Source of the DNA: Andreprevotia lacus DSM 23236
GTDB taxonomy: Bacteria; Pseudomonadota; Gammaproteobacteria; Burkholderiales; Chitinibacteraceae
Direction: 5' to 3'
NCBI RefSeq assembly: GCF_900176275.1
Contig: NZ_FWXD01000003.1
Location: 167,878-231,877, forward strand
Length of the DNA stretch: 64,000 nucleotides
The translations under genes and the position numbers were made by a program. Shown piece by piece: positions 50,720 to 61,711 of the stretch. Each line of letters begins with the position of its first letter. Within the stretch, counting starts at the first letter, position 1. Under the pieces are notes generated by a model. It had not been told where the DNA came from and did not search any database. It saw nothing but the letters and a program-made list of their open reading frames with translations.

Positions 50720-52911
50720 TCAGCCACCCGCTGCAGATAAATCGTTGCCAGCGGCGGCACCGCCAGGGTCAGCGATTGCGCAAAGCCGTGGCTGCCATGC
50801 GGCTGCGTTTCCAGCGTGTCGTTGCCGGCGTTGCCGCCGCCGTAGCAGGCGGCATCGGTATTGAGGATTTCGCGCCAGCGGCCTGCCAGCGGGACGCCCA
50901 CGGTGTAGGCGTGGCGCGGCACCGGGGTGAAGTTGGCGATGACGATCACCTCGCAGCTGGGCTGTTCGCCCTTGCGGATGAAGCTGAACACCGAATTTTC
51001 GGCATCGTCATGCGCAATCCACTGGAAACCGCTGGGGTCGAAGTCGATCTGGTGCAGCGCCGGCTGCGCCTTGTACACCGCATTCAGGTCGCGCACCAGC
51101 ATCTGCACGCCGCCATGCCAGCCACCACCCACCGCCGGGTCAAGCAGGTGCCAATCCAGACTGTCTTCGTGATTCCACTCGCGCCCTTGCGCGAACTCGC
51201 CGCCCATGAACAAGAGCTTCTTGCCCGGGTGCGCCCACATGAAGGCGTAATAGGCGCGCAGGTTGGCAAACTGCTGCCAGGCATCGCCCGGCATGCGTGC
51301 CAGCAGCGAGCCTTTGCCGTGCACGACTTCGTCATGCGACAGCGGCAGCACGAAATTCTCGTTGAAGGCGTAAACCATCCCGAAAGTCATCTTGTGGTGA
51401 TGGTATTTACGATGCACAGGGTCTTGTTGCATGTATTCGAGCGTGTCATGCATCCAGCCCATATTCCACTTGTAGTGGAAGCCCAGACCGCCCATGGCCG
51501 GCGGGCGGCTGACAGCCGGAAAGGCGGTCGACTCCTCGGCCAGCGTGATCGCTTCGGGCCGCGCGGTGCCGACTGTTTCATTCATGCTGCGCAAGAACTG
51601 GATCGCTTCCAGATTCTCGCGCCCGCCAAACTGGTTGGGGATCCACTCCCCTTCCTTGCGGCTGTAATCGCGGTACAGCATGGACGCCACTGCGTCCACG
51701 CGCAGGCCGTCGATGCCATAGCGCTCGATCCAGTACAGCGCATTGCCGGTGAGGTAGTTGCGCACCTCGTTGCGGCCGTAGTTGTAAATCAGCGTGCTCC
51801 AGTCCTGATGGAAGCCCTCGCGCGGGTCGGCATGCTCGAACAGGTGCGTGCCGTCAAAGCGCGCCAGACCATGACTGTCGGTCGGAAAGTGCCCCGGCAC
51901 CCAGTCGAGCAACACGCCGATGCCGTTGGCATGCGCTGTCTCGATGAAATAGCGGAAATCGGCCGGCGTGCCAAAACGGCTGGTCGGCGCATACATGCCC
52001 AGTGGCTGGTAACCCCAGGAGCCATCAAACGGGTGCTCGTTCACCGGCAGCAATTCGAGATGCGTGAAGCCCAGGTCCTTCACATAGGGGATCAGCGTAT
52101 CGGCCAGCTCGCGGTAGCTCAGCCAGCGATTGCCCTGCTCGGGGATGCGCCGCCACGAGCCCAGGTGTACCTCGTAGATGCTGACCGGCGCATTGAAGGC
52201 ATTGGCCGTGCGGCGCGCATCGCTGGCCGGCACCACCTCGGGCAGCGCGGCCACTTTCGACGCAGTGCCCGGCCGCAGCTCGGCCGAGAAACCATACGGG
52301 TCGGCTTTCAGCTCGATATGGCCTTCGGCAGTGAAAATCTCGTATTTGTACAGCGCGCCCTGCTGCACGCCGGGCAGGAAGATTTCCCACACGCCGCATT
52401 CGCGACGCAGCCGCATCGGGTAGCGGCGGCCATCCCACAGATTGAAATCGCCGACGATGGATACACGGCGCGCATTGGGCGCCCACACCGCAAACGCCAC
52501 GCCGGCCACGCCTTCCATCACCGCCGGATGCGCACCCAGGCGCTGGAACGGCCGCTGGTGCGTGCCTTCGGCCAGCAGCCAGGCATCGACATCGCCCAGC
52601 ACCTCCCCGAAACGGTAAGGGTCTTCGATATCGAAAGTGCCATCACCCCAGCGCACCGACAAGCGATACGGAAAGGCATTCTTGCGGCGGGGAATCTTGC
52701 CGGAGAAAAATCCGCGTGCATCGACGCGATCAAGCGTAGCCAGCGTGCGCTCGTTCTTGGCGTCGATCACCGAGACTTCGCCCGCATCGGGCAGCAGCGC
52801 ATGCAGCCACAGGCTGCCATCGTGCTCGTGCAGGCCGAGGATGGAAAACGGATCGGCATGACTGCCGTTGAATAGCGCGTCAATCGCGGCCTGATCTGGA
52901 AGGGCGTACAT
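50716..52911 (-). CDS. glgB: 1,4-alpha-glucan branching enzyme
   Basis: A 731-residue GH13 branching enzyme with N-terminal CBM48-type domains (about 110-210, [20 protein letters not shown]) and catalytic motifs [18 protein letters not shown] (Asp) and [16 protein letters not shown] (Glu). First gene of the glycogen operon, on the opposite strand from the alpha-glucosidase 168 bp away. Confidence 0.97.
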
Positions 52912-53079
52912 GCCTCACCTATTGTTGTTGTGTACCACTGCAGGCATGCAGAAGCAGGAGCTTTGTTTATAGGCCAATCTTGCCTGCGCGGCCAATGCAA
53001 GGCAACAATCAGCATCACGAACGAAAGCTTGCTGCGTCATGCTTTCCAGCCCATTTTGTACGACAAGGAACAGCCGCAT

Positions 53080-54705
53080 ATGGAAACCAAGGACTGGTGG
53101 CGCGGCGCGGTGATCTATCAGGTCTATCCGCGCAGCTTCATGGACAGCGACGGCGATGGCGTCGGCGACCTGCCCGGCATCATCGACAAACTGCCCTACC
53201 TCGCCAGCCTGAATGTGGATGCGGTGTGGATTTCCCCGTTCTTCAAAAGCCCGATGGCGGACTTCGGCTACGACGTATCCGACTACCGCCAGGTGGACCC
53301 GCTGTTCGGCACGCTCAAGGATTTCGACAAACTGCTCAAGCAGGCGCACAAGCTGGGCATCAAGATCATCATAGACCAGGTGTTGTCGCATACATCGGAG
53401 CAGCACGCGTGGTTTATCGAAAGCCGCAGCAGCCGCGACAACCCCAAGGCAGACTGGTATGTCTGGGCCGACGCCAAACCCGATGGCACACCGCCCAACA
53501 ACTGGCTGTCGGTGTTCGGCGGCAGTGCCTGGCTGTGGGACAGCCGGCGCCGCCAGTATTACCTGCACAACTTCCTGACCAGCCAGCCCGACCTCAATTT
53601 CCATAACAAGGACGTGCAGAAGGCCATCCTGGGCGAGGTCGAATTCTGGCTCAAGCGCGGGGTGGACGGTTTCCGCTTCGATGCCTGTATTTTCCAGTTC
53701 CACGACAAGAAACTGCGCGACAACCCGCCAGCCAAGGTGGCCGACAGCAGCTCGGTGCCGGCCACCAACCCCTATGGCATGCAACGCCACAAGTTCGACA
53801 AGTCGCGCCCCGAGAACCTCAAGTTTTTGCAGAAACTGCGCAAGTTGCTGGACCAATACGGCGCCAGCAGCCTCGGTGAAATCGGCGACGACGATTCGCC
53901 CAGCCGCATGGCGCAATACACGGCCGACAACGACAAATTCAATCAGGCTTACAGCTTCAACCTGCTGACCGAGGAATTCTCGGCCGCCTTCGTGCGCGAG
54001 CAGGTCGAGATCATGGAACGCCGGCTGGCCGAATACGCCATCCCCGGCTGGGCCTGCTGGTCAATCGGCAATCACGACGTGGCGCGCGTGGCCACCCGCT
54101 GGGGCCACAACCAGGGCGGGCCGGCCTTCTCCAAGCTGATGCTGGCGCTGGTGACCACCTTGCGTGGCTCCAGCTGCCTGTATCAGGGCGATGAACTGGC
54201 GCTGCCCGAGGCCGAAATCGCCTTTGAAGACCTGCAAGACCCGTATGGCAAGGCCTTCTGGCCCGAATTCAAGGGGCGTGATGGCTGCCGCACCCCCATG
54301 CCGTGGAGCAAATCAGGCAGCAATGCCGGTTTCTCTACCGGCAAGCCGTGGCTGCCCATCCCGGCCGAACACGTGGCGCTGGCCGTGGACACCCAGGAAA
54401 AACCGCGCGAATCGGTGCTCAATTTCACGCGGCGCTTTCTGGCCTGGCGCCGCCGCCAGACCACGCTGATCGACGGCGACCTTGCCTTCCTGAACGCGCC
54501 GGAGCCGCTGCTGGTATTCACCCGCAAATCGGGCAAGGAAACCATCGTGGTCGCGCTTAACCTCGGCAACAGCCCGCAGCGCTGGAAGCTGCCCAAGGCC
54601 CTGCAGGACGCCAAGGCGCTGGACGGGCACGGCCTGCATGGCGGCGTACTGGAGCGCGGCGAGCTGCAGTTGCAAGGCTACGGCGCCTATTTCGGCCGGC
54701 TATAG
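53080..54705 (+). CDS. GH13 alpha-glucosidase
   Basis: A 541-residue GH13 enzyme starting METKDWWRGAVIYQVYPRSF; the Asp nucleophile is in DGFRFDACIFQFHD, the acid Glu in SLGEIGDDDSP and the third Asp in IGNHDVARV. The FHDKKLRDNPPA stretch is like exo-acting alpha-glucosidases of the Xanthomonas type, which split maltose or transfer glucosyl units. No signal peptide, so cytoplasmic. AAGGAA precedes the ATG. It is divergent from the glycogen operon and likely acts on released maltodextrins. Confidence 0.94.
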   Translation: METKDWWRGAVIYQVYPRSFMDSDGDGVGDLPGIIDKLPYLASLNVDAVWISPFFKSPMADFGYDVSDYRQVDPLFGTLKDFDKLLKQAHKLGIKIIIDQVLSHTSEQHAWFIESRSSRDNPKADWYVWADAKPDGTPPNNWLSVFGGSAWLWDSRRRQYYLHNFLTSQPDLNFHNKDVQKAILGEVEFWLKRGVDGFRFDACIFQFHDKKLRDNPPAKVADSSSVPATNPYGMQRHKFDKSRPENLKFLQKLRKLLDQYGASSLGEIGDDDSPSRMAQYTADNDKFNQAYSFNLLTEEFSAAFVREQVEIMERRLAEYAIPGWACWSIGNHDVARVATRWGHNQGGPAFSKLMLALVTTLRGSSCLYQGDELALPEAEIAFEDLQDPYGKAFWPEFKGRDGCRTPMPWSKSGSNAGFSTGKPWLPIPAEHVALAVDTQEKPRESVLNFTRRFLAWRRRQTTLIDGDLAFLNAPEPLLVFTRKSGKETIVVALNLGNSPQRWKLPKALQDAKALDGHGLHGGVLERGELQLQGYGAYFGRL

Positions 54706-54723
54706 ATAGGCCCCCGACGAGGG

Positions 54724-54767
54724 CTGACGCAAGCGGGTAAAGTCGAGTAAAATACTCGGCTTTACCC
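54724..54767 (+). promoter_or_regulatory. candidate cysE promoter with overlapping 33-bp palindrome
   Basis: A -35-like CTGACG (54724-54729) and -10-like TAAAAT (54748-54753) are 18 bp apart. A near-perfect inverted repeat, GGGTAAAGTCGAGTA/TACTCGGCTTTACCC at 54735-54767 around AAA, covers the -10. No T-tract follows, so it is more likely an operator or 5'-structure than a terminator for the alpha-glucosidase gene. Confidence 0.45.
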
Positions 54768-54785
54768 ACCCGGACGCCGTACGCC

Positions 54786-55535
54786 ATGCTCGAGGCCCTG
54801 CGCGAAACCATACGCGTTATCAAGGAACGCGATCCTGCTGCCCGCTCGCACTGGGAAATCGTGCTGTGTTATCCGGGCCTGCACGCCATTGCCTTCCACC
54901 ATGTCGCGCATGCGCTGTGGCAGTCCGAGTGGCCTGTGCTGGCGCGTTTCGTGTCGCACCTGGGACGCTTTTTCACCGGCATCGAAATCCACCCTGGCGC
55001 GACCATTGGCCGGCGCGTGTTCATCGACCACGGCATGGGCATCGTGATTGGTGAAACTGCCGTGGTGGGCGACGATTGCACGCTCTATCAGGGCGTGACC
55101 CTGGGCGGCACCTCGCTCAACGGCGGCAAGCGCCACCCCACGCTGGAAGCCGGCGTCATCGTCGGTGCGGGCGCCAAGATCCTGGGCGGTTTTACCGTAG
55201 GCGCCGGCGCCAAGATCGGCTCCAATGCGGTGCTGAACAAACCGGTGCCACCCGGCGCCACCGCCGTCGGCATTCCGGCACGCATCCTCGAAGAAACCGA
55301 GGCCACGCGCGAACAGAAAGCCAAGTCGTTGGGTTTCTCGGCCTATGGCATTTCCGGCGACGTGAACGACCCGATGGTGAAAGCCATCCACGCGCTGCTC
55401 GATCATTCGGTCACCACCGATCACAAGATCGACGCGCTGCTGAAAAGACTGGAAGCGATGGGCGTGGACTGCGCCGAGGCCCGCGCCAGCAAGGATCAGT
55501 TCGATCCGCAATACCTGAACAAGATCGTGGATTGA
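54786..55535 (+). CDS. cysE: serine O-acetyltransferase
   Basis: A 249-residue CysE with an N-terminal helical domain and a C-terminal left-handed beta-helix of hexapeptide repeats ([37 protein letters not shown]). It makes O-acetylserine for cysteine synthesis. It precedes iscR, a common beta/gammaproteobacterial arrangement that couples cysteine supply to Fe-S assembly. Confidence 0.97.
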   Translation: MLEALRETIRVIKERDPAARSHWEIVLCYPGLHAIAFHHVAHALWQSEWPVLARFVSHLGRFFTGIEIHPGATIGRRVFIDHGMGIVIGETAVVGDDCTLYQGVTLGGTSLNGGKRHPTLEAGVIVGAGAKILGGFTVGAGAKIGSNAVLNKPVPPGATAVGIPARILEETEATREQKAKSLGFSAYGISGDVNDPMVKAIHALLDHSVTTDHKIDALLKRLEAMGVDCAEARASKDQFDPQYLNKIVD

Positions 55536-55568
55536 GTGCAACTGCAACGGTGCGAACCAAGCCCCGTT

Positions 55569-55593
55569 TTAGTTGACTAAAACACTAGGGTAT
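55569..55593 (+). promoter_or_regulatory. IscR type-1 binding site and iscR promoter
   Basis: The 25-bp sequence starting TTAGTTGACTAAAACACTAG matches about 22 positions of the type-1 IscR consensus as I recall it. Its TTGACT (55573-55578) would serve as -35, with TACCAT (55596-55601) as -10 after 17 bp. Holo-IscR binding here would repress the isc operon when Fe-S supply is adequate. Confidence 0.8.
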
Positions 55594-55675
55594 TTTACCA
55601 TTCGCTTCAGTCGCAGCCCGTACACCACGGTGTACAGGCCGCCCGAACCGCTCTCACTCAGGACCCGAACCGCCG

Positions 55676-56164
55676 ATGCGCCTCACCACCAAAGGCCGAT
55701 TTGCCGTTACCGCCATGCTTGATCTGGCCATGCGCCAGTCTGGCGGCCCGGTCACGCTGGCGGGCATCAGCGAGCGTCAGCGCATTTCGTTGTCCTATCT
55801 GGAGCAGTTGTTCGGCAAGTTGCGTCGCCGCGAACTGGTGGACAGCGTGCGCGGCCCGGGCGGTGGCTACTGTCTGGCCCGCGCGGCCGAGGAAATCACC
55901 GTCGCTGCCATCATCTGTGCCGTGGACGAGCCGCTGGATGCCACGCAGTGCGGCGGCAAGGAAAACTGCCACGACGATGGCCGCTGCATGACGCACGACC
56001 TGTGGGCCAGCCTGAACCACACCATTTACGACTATCTGAAGTCGGTCACGCTGGCGCAACTGGTGCAAGAGCAGCACGAGAAGCAACGCAAGCGCAGCGA
56101 GTGCAGCAGCAAGGTGCTGCTCGATGCGCGCAGCAAGCCGGCGGAACTGACCGCGCCGCAGTAA
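55676..56164 (+). CDS. iscR: Fe-S cluster-responsive regulator IscR
   Basis: A 162-residue Rrf2-family protein with N-terminal winged helix ([20 protein letters not shown]) and cluster ligands in [20 protein letters not shown] (three Cys plus His). It binds a [2Fe-2S] cluster and autoregulates its operon. A long stretch after the cluster region is Lys/Ser-rich. Confidence 0.97.
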   Translation: MRLTTKGRFAVTAMLDLAMRQSGGPVTLAGISERQRISLSYLEQLFGKLRRRELVDSVRGPGGGYCLARAAEEITVAAIICAVDEPLDATQCGGKENCHDDGRCMTHDLWASLNHTIYDYLKSVTLAQLVQEQHEKQRKRSECSSKVLLDARSKPAELTAPQ

Positions 56165-56227
56165 GGCGCCCCGCCAGCCAACGTATCACGGAATGAACAC
56201 GGCGCCAGCCAACCCAAGGAAACCGCA

Positions 56228-57436
56228 ATGAGCAAGCCGATCTACCTCGATTATTCCGCCACCACCCCGGTTGATCCGCGCGTGGCGCAGGCAATGATCC
56301 CGTACCTGACCGAGTTGTTCGGCAACCCGGCCTCGCGCAGCCATGCGTATGGTTGGGAAGCGGAAGACGCCGTCGAATCGGCGCGTGAAGAGGTGGCCAA
56401 GCTAGTCAATTGCGATGCGAAGGAAATCATCTGGACTTCGGGCGCCACCGAATCGGACAACCTCGCCATCAAGGGCGCGGCGCAGTTCTACAAGACCAAG
56501 GGCAAGCACCTGATCACCGTCAAGACCGAGCACAAGGCCGTGCTTGATCCGATGCGCGAGCTGGAGCGCCAGGGTTTTGAAGTCACTTATCTGGACGTGC
56601 TGGAAAACGGCCTGATCGATCTGGATGCGCTGAAGGCGGCTATCCGCCCGGACACCATCCTGATCTCGGTCATGTTCGTGAACAACGAAATCGGCGTGAT
56701 CCAGGACATCCCGGCCATCGGCGAGCTGTGCCGCGAAAAGGGCATCGTGTTCCACGTCGACGCTGCACAGGCCACCGGCAAGGTCGTGATCGACCTGCAG
56801 GCACTGAAGGTCGACCTGATGAGCTTCTCGGCCCACAAGTCGTATGGCCCCAAAGGCATCGGCGCGCTGTATGTACGCCGCAAGCCGCGCGTGCGCCTCG
56901 AAGCGCAAATGCACGGAGGCGGCCACGAGCGCGGTTTCCGCTCCGGCACGCTGGCCACGCACCAGATCGTCGGCATGGGCGAATCGTTCCGCATTGCCCG
57001 CGAGGAAATGGGCACCGAGCTGGAGCGCACCCGCATGCTGCGCGACCGCCTGTGGGCCGGCCTGAACGACATCGAAGAAGTGCACCTGAACGGTGACATG
57101 GATCAGCGCGTGCCGCACAACCTGAACGTGAGCTTCAACTATGTCGAGGGCGAGAGCCTGATCATGGCGCTGAAGGAACTGGCGGTATCGTCGGGCTCGG
57201 CGTGTACTTCGGCCTCGCTGGAACCGTCCTACGTGCTGCGCGCACTGGGCCGCAGCGACGAACTGGCACACAGCTCGATCCGCTTCACCATCGGCCGCTT
57301 CACCACCGTGGAAGACATCGACTTCACCATCAAGCTGGTGCACCAGAAGATCGGCAAGCTGCGTGAACTCAGCCCGCTGTGGGATATGTACAAGGAAGGG
57401 ATTGATCTTTCCACCATCGAATGGGCCGCCCACTGA
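56228..57436 (+). CDS. iscS: cysteine desulfurase IscS
   Basis: A 402-residue class-V aminotransferase fold enzyme. PLP-Lys lies in [12 protein letters not shown] and the mobile catalytic Cys in [20 protein letters not shown], both IscS hallmarks. It frees sulfur from cysteine as a persulfide and hands it to IscU. Confidence 0.98.
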   Translation: MSKPIYLDYSATTPVDPRVAQAMIPYLTELFGNPASRSHAYGWEAEDAVESAREEVAKLVNCDAKEIIWTSGATESDNLAIKGAAQFYKTKGKHLITVKTEHKAVLDPMRELERQGFEVTYLDVLENGLIDLDALKAAIRPDTILISVMFVNNEIGVIQDIPAIGELCREKGIVFHVDAAQATGKVVIDLQALKVDLMSFSAHKSYGPKGIGALYVRRKPRVRLEAQMHGGGHERGFRSGTLATHQIVGMGESFRIAREEMGTELERTRMLRDRLWAGLNDIEEVHLNGDMDQRVPHNLNVSFNYVEGESLIMALKELAVSSGSACTSASLEPSYVLRALGRSDELAHSSIRFTIGRFTTVEDIDFTIKLVHQKIGKLRELSPLWDMYKEGIDLSTIEWAAH

Positions 57437-57546
57437 TTTTTGGCGCGTCTCGCAGCACCATGCTGCGTTGCGTCGCCGCTCGTTTACAGCAGTAAACGTC
57501 GCGACACCGCGCCTTGCCTGGCACAGCGATCCACACCAAAAAACGT
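57435..57546. repeat. structured repeat-like element between iscS and iscU
   Basis: A 110-bp non-coding stretch bounded by TTTTTGG and CCAAAAA with an inner hairpin CGTTTAC-AGCA-GTAAACG at 57480-57497. It looks like a small interspersed palindromic element. It could modulate the transition between iscS and iscU, as the stretch lies inside the operon. Confidence 0.5.
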
Positions 57547-57591
57547 GGACGTGCCTGGCAAAAACCGAACTGACTGAATTGGAGATACACC

Positions 57592-57972
57592 ATGGCATAT
57601 AGCGAAAAGGTTCTCGACCATTACGAAAATCCGCGCAACGTCGGCGCGTTCGAGAAGGGTGACGACACGGTCGGCACCGGCATGGTCGGTGCGCCGGCCT
57701 GTGGCGACGTGATGAAGCTGCAGATCAAGGTCGGCAGCGATGGCGTGATTCAGGATGCCAAGTTCAAGACCTACGGCTGTGGTTCCGCCATTGCGTCGTC
57801 GTCGCTGGTGACCGAATGGGTCAAGGGCAAGACGCTGGACGAAGCGATGGCCATCAAGAACACCCAGATCGCCGAAGAACTGGCCCTGCCGCCGGTCAAG
57901 ATCCACTGCTCCATCCTGGCGGAAGACGCCATCAAGGCCGCAGTGGAAGACTACAAGAAGAAGCACGGTTAA
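57592..57972 (+). CDS. iscU: Fe-S cluster assembly scaffold IscU
   Basis: A 126-residue scaffold with three conserved Cys (GAPACGD, TYGCGSA, KIHCSI), and the LPPVK motif recognised by HscA. It assembles [2Fe-2S] clusters with sulfur from IscS. Confidence 0.98.
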   Translation: MAYSEKVLDHYENPRNVGAFEKGDDTVGTGMVGAPACGDVMKLQIKVGSDGVIQDAKFKTYGCGSAIASSSLVTEWVKGKTLDEAMAIKNTQIAEELALPPVKIHCSILAEDAIKAAVEDYKKKHG

Positions 57973-58032
57973 TCAGAACGGGTTGCTGCACGCCCCGGTG
58001 TGCCGCCGCCCCCCGCATTGGAGTTGAACACG

Positions 58033-58356
58033 ATGGCGCTCACGCTTTCCGAACGCGCAGCCAACCACGTTGCCGGCTTCCTTGCCCGCCGCGGCAAGGG
58101 TCTGGGCGTGCGTCTGGCCGTGAAAACCGCCGGCTGCTCCGGCATGGCCTACAAGCTTGAATTCGTTGACGAATCGCTGGATACCGACATGGTATTCGAG
58201 AGCTTTGGCGTGAAGATTTTCACCGATGCCAAGTCGCTGCCCTATATCGACGGCACCGAGCTGGACTACACCAAGGAAGGGCTGAACGAGGGTTTCAAGT
58301 TCAACAACCCGAACGTGAAGAACGAGTGCGGCTGCGGCGAAAGCTTCCACGTCTGA
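58033..58356 (+). CDS. iscA: iron-sulfur cluster carrier IscA
   Basis: A 107-residue A-type carrier with the conserved Cys in [13 protein letters not shown] and the C-terminal CGCGESF. The ATG at 58033, after GGAG, fits the family; an upstream in-frame extension is Pro-rich and not conserved. Confidence 0.97.
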   Translation: MALTLSERAANHVAGFLARRGKGLGVRLAVKTAGCSGMAYKLEFVDESLDTDMVFESFGVKIFTDAKSLPYIDGTELDYTKEGLNEGFKFNNPNVKNECGCGESFHV

Positions 58357-58447
58357 CCCGCAGCAGCGCAAGCCAGCCACGAGGGGCAAGGTGCAAACCG
58401 CCCCTCTTGCTTTTGCCAGGCCCGCAGCGGAGTAACCCGGTTTCGCC

Positions 58448-58981
58448 ATGAGCTTCGATTTCACCCAGTCCCACTTTGCCCTGTTCGGCCTGCAGGCCGG
58501 CTTTACGCTGGATCGTGCCGCGCTGGACGCGGCCTATCGCGCGCTGCAGACCGAATACCACCCGGACCGCTTTGCAGCGGCCAGTGACGCGCAAAAACGC
58601 CTCAGCCTGCAGATCGCCACGCAGATCAACCAGGGTTACCAGACGCTGAAAAACCCGCTGTCGCGCGCGCGCTATCTGCTGCAGCTGCACGGCGTGGATA
58701 CGCAGGAAGAGACCAACACCGCCATGCCGGTGGAGTTCCTGATGCAGCAGATGGAATGGCGAGAAACCATTGCCGACGCCAAAACGCAGCGCAACGGCGA
58801 CACGCTGGAAGCACTGAGCAGCGAACTGGCCGGCGAGCATCGTACGCTGGTGAACGAGCTGGCGGTGCTGCTGGACGAGCAGCAAGACTGGCCCGCCGCT
58901 GCCGAGGCAGTACGCAAGCTGCGCTTTCTGGACAAGCTGAGCGAAGAAGTCGATAACGCCATCGACGCCGTAACCTTTTAA
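58448..58981 (+). CDS. hscB: Fe-S co-chaperone HscB
   Basis: A 177-residue J-protein: N-terminal J-domain with HPD in YHPDRFAAA, and a C-terminal helical bundle for IscU binding. It stimulates HscA and delivers IscU. Confidence 0.96.
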   Translation: MSFDFTQSHFALFGLQAGFTLDRAALDAAYRALQTEYHPDRFAAASDAQKRLSLQIATQINQGYQTLKNPLSRARYLLQLHGVDTQEETNTAMPVEFLMQQMEWRETIADAKTQRNGDTLEALSSELAGEHRTLVNELAVLLDEQQDWPAAAEAVRKLRFLDKLSEEVDNAIDAVTF

Positions 58982-59026
58982 GTTGTGTACCGGCGCTGCC
59001 GCGCCCTAGCCAAGAGCCTGAACCCG

Positions 59027-60880
59027 ATGTTGCTGCAAATCTCCGAACCCGGCATGAGCGCCGCCCCCCACCAGCACCGGCTGGCGGTCGGCATTGATCT
59101 GGGCACCACCAATTCGCTGGTTGCCACGGTACGCAGCGGCAGCCCGGCGTGCCTGCCGGATGAAAATGGCCGCACCCTGCTGCCCTCGGTAGTGCATTAC
59201 GCTGCCGGCGGCGCAGTCACCGTCGGCCATGCGGCACAAGCCGGGCAGAATCAGGACCCGGCCAATACCATCGTCTCGGTCAAGCGCTTCATGGGCCGTG
59301 GCCTGACCGACGTGGCCGATGCGGCCACGCCTTACCGCTTCGTTGATGAACCCGGCATGCTCAAGTTGCAAACTGCGGCCGGCATCAAGAGCCCGGTGGA
59401 AGTCTCGGCCGACATCCTCGCCAGCCTGAAAGCCCGCGCCGAAGCCAGCCTCGGCGGCGAGCTGGTCGGCGCCGTCATTACCGTGCCGGCCTATTTCGAC
59501 GATGCACAGCGCCAAGCCACCAAGGATGCCGCACGGCTGGCTGGCCTGAACGTGCTGCGCCTGCTGAACGAACCCACCGCCGCCGCCATCGCCTACGGCC
59601 TCGACAACGCCGCCGAAGGCACTTACGTGATTTATGACCTTGGCGGTGGCACCTTCGACGTGTCGGTACTGGAGCTGACCCGCGGCGTGTTTGAAGTGCG
59701 CGCCACCAGCGGCGATTCGCAACTGGGCGGCGATGACTTCGACCACCGCCTGCATTGCTGGATTCTGGAGCAAGCCGGCCTGTCGCAGCTGAACGACAAG
59801 GACCACCGCCTGCTGCTGACCAAGGCGCGCCAGGCCAAAGAAACCGTTACCGATCACGACCGCACGCAGATCACGGCCAAGCTGTCGGATGGCACACTGG
59901 TCGATGTCGAGCTGACCGCCGCCATCTTCCAGCAGATCACCGCGCATCTGGTGCAAAAGACCATCGCCCCGCTCAAGCGCGCACTGCGCGATGCCAAGCT
60001 CACTGCCGACGACATCAAGGGTGTAGTGCTGGTGGGTGGCGCCACGCGCATGCCGCACGTGCGCCGCGCCGTGGCCGAGCTGTTCGGCCGTGAACCGCTG
60101 ACCAATCTGGACCCGGACAAGGTCGTGGCACTGGGCGCCGCCATGCAGGCCAATGTACTGGCCGGCAACAAGGGCGACGACGAATGGCTGCTGCTGGACG
60201 TGATCCCGCTCTCGCTCGGTCTGGAGACCATGGGCGGGCTGGTCGAGAAAGTCATCCCGCGCAACAGCACCATTCCGACTGCACGCGCGCAGGAATTCAC
60301 CACCTTCAAGGACGGCCAGACCGCCATGGCCATCCATGTGCTGCAGGGCGAGCGCGAACTGGTGAGCGACTGTCGCTCGCTGGCGCGCTTCGAGCTGCGC
60401 GGCATTCCGCCCATGGTGGCGGGTGCCGCTCGCATCCGCGTCACCTTCCAGGTCGATGCCGACGGGCTGCTCAGCGTGTCGGCGCAGGAGCAAAGTACCG
60501 GCGTGGAAGCCAGCATCATGGTCAAGCCCAGCTATGGCCTGTCGGACGACGACATTGGCCGCATGCTGCGCGAATCGATGCAGCACGCCAGCGACGACAT
60601 GCATGCACGCAAGCTGGCCGAAGCGCGCGTCGAAGCAGAAGGCATCCTCACCGCCACACGCATCGCGCTTGCACAGGATGGCGACCTGCTGAGCGACGCC
60701 GAGCGCGCCGAAGTCGAAGCCGCGCTGACGTCCACCGACGCCGCCATTGCCGGCCACGATGCAGATGCAGTGCGCCTGGCCGCCGAGGCCCTGAACGAAG
60801 CCACCAGCGAATTTGCCGCCCGCCGCATGGATCGCGCCGTCAGCCGCGGCTTGTCCGGCCACAAGATTGAAGAACTTTGA
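59027..60880 (+). CDS. hscA: Fe-S chaperone HscA
   Basis: A 617-residue Hsp70. The ATPase motifs [15 protein letters not shown] and [17 protein letters not shown] and the SBD are present, and length matches HscA. The ATG at 59027 gives [20 protein letters not shown], the family N-terminus. It uses ATP to release clusters from IscU with HscB. Confidence 0.97.
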   Translation: MLLQISEPGMSAAPHQHRLAVGIDLGTTNSLVATVRSGSPACLPDENGRTLLPSVVHYAAGGAVTVGHAAQAGQNQDPANTIVSVKRFMGRGLTDVADAATPYRFVDEPGMLKLQTAAGIKSPVEVSADILASLKARAEASLGGELVGAVITVPAYFDDAQRQATKDAARLAGLNVLRLLNEPTAAAIAYGLDNAAEGTYVIYDLGGGTFDVSVLELTRGVFEVRATSGDSQLGGDDFDHRLHCWILEQAGLSQLNDKDHRLLLTKARQAKETVTDHDRTQITAKLSDGTLVDVELTAAIFQQITAHLVQKTIAPLKRALRDAKLTADDIKGVVLVGGATRMPHVRRAVAELFGREPLTNLDPDKVVALGAAMQANVLAGNKGDDEWLLLDVIPLSLGLETMGGLVEKVIPRNSTIPTARAQEFTTFKDGQTAMAIHVLQGERELVSDCRSLARFELRGIPPMVAGAARIRVTFQVDADGLLSVSAQEQSTGVEASIMVKPSYGLSDDDIGRMLRESMQHASDDMHARKLAEARVEAEGILTATRIALAQDGDLLSDAERAEVEAALTSTDAAIAGHDADAVRLAAEALNEATSEFAARRMDRAVSRGLSGHKIEEL

Positions 60881-60887
60881 GATCACC

Positions 60888-61229
60888 ATGACCAAGATCG
60901 TCGTCCTGCCCCACCCCACCCTGTGCCCCGAAGGCTCCACCTTTGATGCGGAACCGGGCACCAGCATCTGCAATGCGCTGATCTATCACGACATCTTCAT
61001 CGAGCACGCATGCGAGCAATCGTGTGCCTGCACCACCTGTCACGTAGTGGTGCGCCAGGGCTTCAACAGCCTGGAAACGGCCGAGGAAGAAGAGGAAGAC
61101 ATGCTCGACAAGGCATGGGGGCTGGAAGCCAACTCGCGCCTGTCCTGCCAGGCCATCATTGCCGATGAAGAACTGGTGGTGGAAATCCCGAAATACACCA
61201 TCAACCATGCGCGCGAGGAAAACCACTGA
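60888..61229 (+). CDS. fdx: [2Fe-2S] ferredoxin, ISC system
   Basis: A 113-residue adrenodoxin-type ferredoxin. Cys42, Cys48, Cys51 and a distal Cys in RLSCQAI ligate the cluster (CxxxxxCxxC...C). It supplies electrons for Fe-S assembly. The stop overlaps the next ATG (TGATG). Confidence 0.97.
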   Translation: MTKIVVLPHPTLCPEGSTFDAEPGTSICNALIYHDIFIEHACEQSCACTTCHVVVRQGFNSLETAEEEEEDMLDKAWGLEANSRLSCQAIIADEELVVEIPKYTINHAREENH

Positions 61230-61711
61230 TGAGCGACAGCATGCGGCGTGTCGAGGCGGCCCTGCTGGCCGCCGGCATGAGCACCGAAATCGTCGAGTTC
61301 GACGCTTCGACCAAGACCTCGGCCGACGCTGCAGCCGCCATCGGCTGCGAAGTGGCACAGATCGCCAAATCAGTGATCCTGCGCGCCAAGCAGAGCGAAC
61401 GTCATGTGCTGGTCGTCACCAGCGGCATCAACCGCGTGGATGAAAAAGCCGTTGCTGCGCTGGTGGGCGAAAAGATCGGTCGTGCCGATGCCGATTTCGT
61501 GCGCGAAAAAACCGGTTACGTGATCGGCGGCGTATCGCCGGTGGCACACGCCAGCGAACCGATTACACTAATCGACGAAGACCTGCTCGGCATGGCCGAA
61601 ATCTGGGCCGCTGCCGGTACGCCCAACAGCGTGTTCAAGCTCACGCCCGAACAATTGCTGGCACTCACCGCCGGCCAGGTCGCCAAAGTCAAAGAGGAAA
61701 AAACGGCATGA
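61229..61711 (+). CDS. YbaK/ProX-type aminoacyl-tRNA deacylase family protein
   Basis: A 160-residue YbaK/aminoacyl-tRNA deacylase domain protein, with the conserved Lys in AQIAKSVILRAK and the GVSPVAH loop. Family members hydrolyse mischarged tRNA (Cys-tRNA-Pro or Ala-tRNA-Pro). It is inserted between fdx and iscX with overlaps on both sides (TGATG and ATGA), so it is translated with the Isc genes. No specific role in Fe-S assembly is known to me. Confidence 0.9.
   Translation: MSDSMRRVEAALLAAGMSTEIVEFDASTKTSADAAAAIGCEVAQIAKSVILRAKQSERHVLVVTSGINRVDEKAVAALVGEKIGRADADFVREKTGYVIGGVSPVAHASEPITLIDEDLLGMAEIWAAAGTPNSVFKLTPEQLLALTAGQVAKVKEEKTA

Noticed and set aside
59006..60973. 655-codon open frame on the minus strand
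   Set aside because: Antisense shadow of hscA and the start of fdx.
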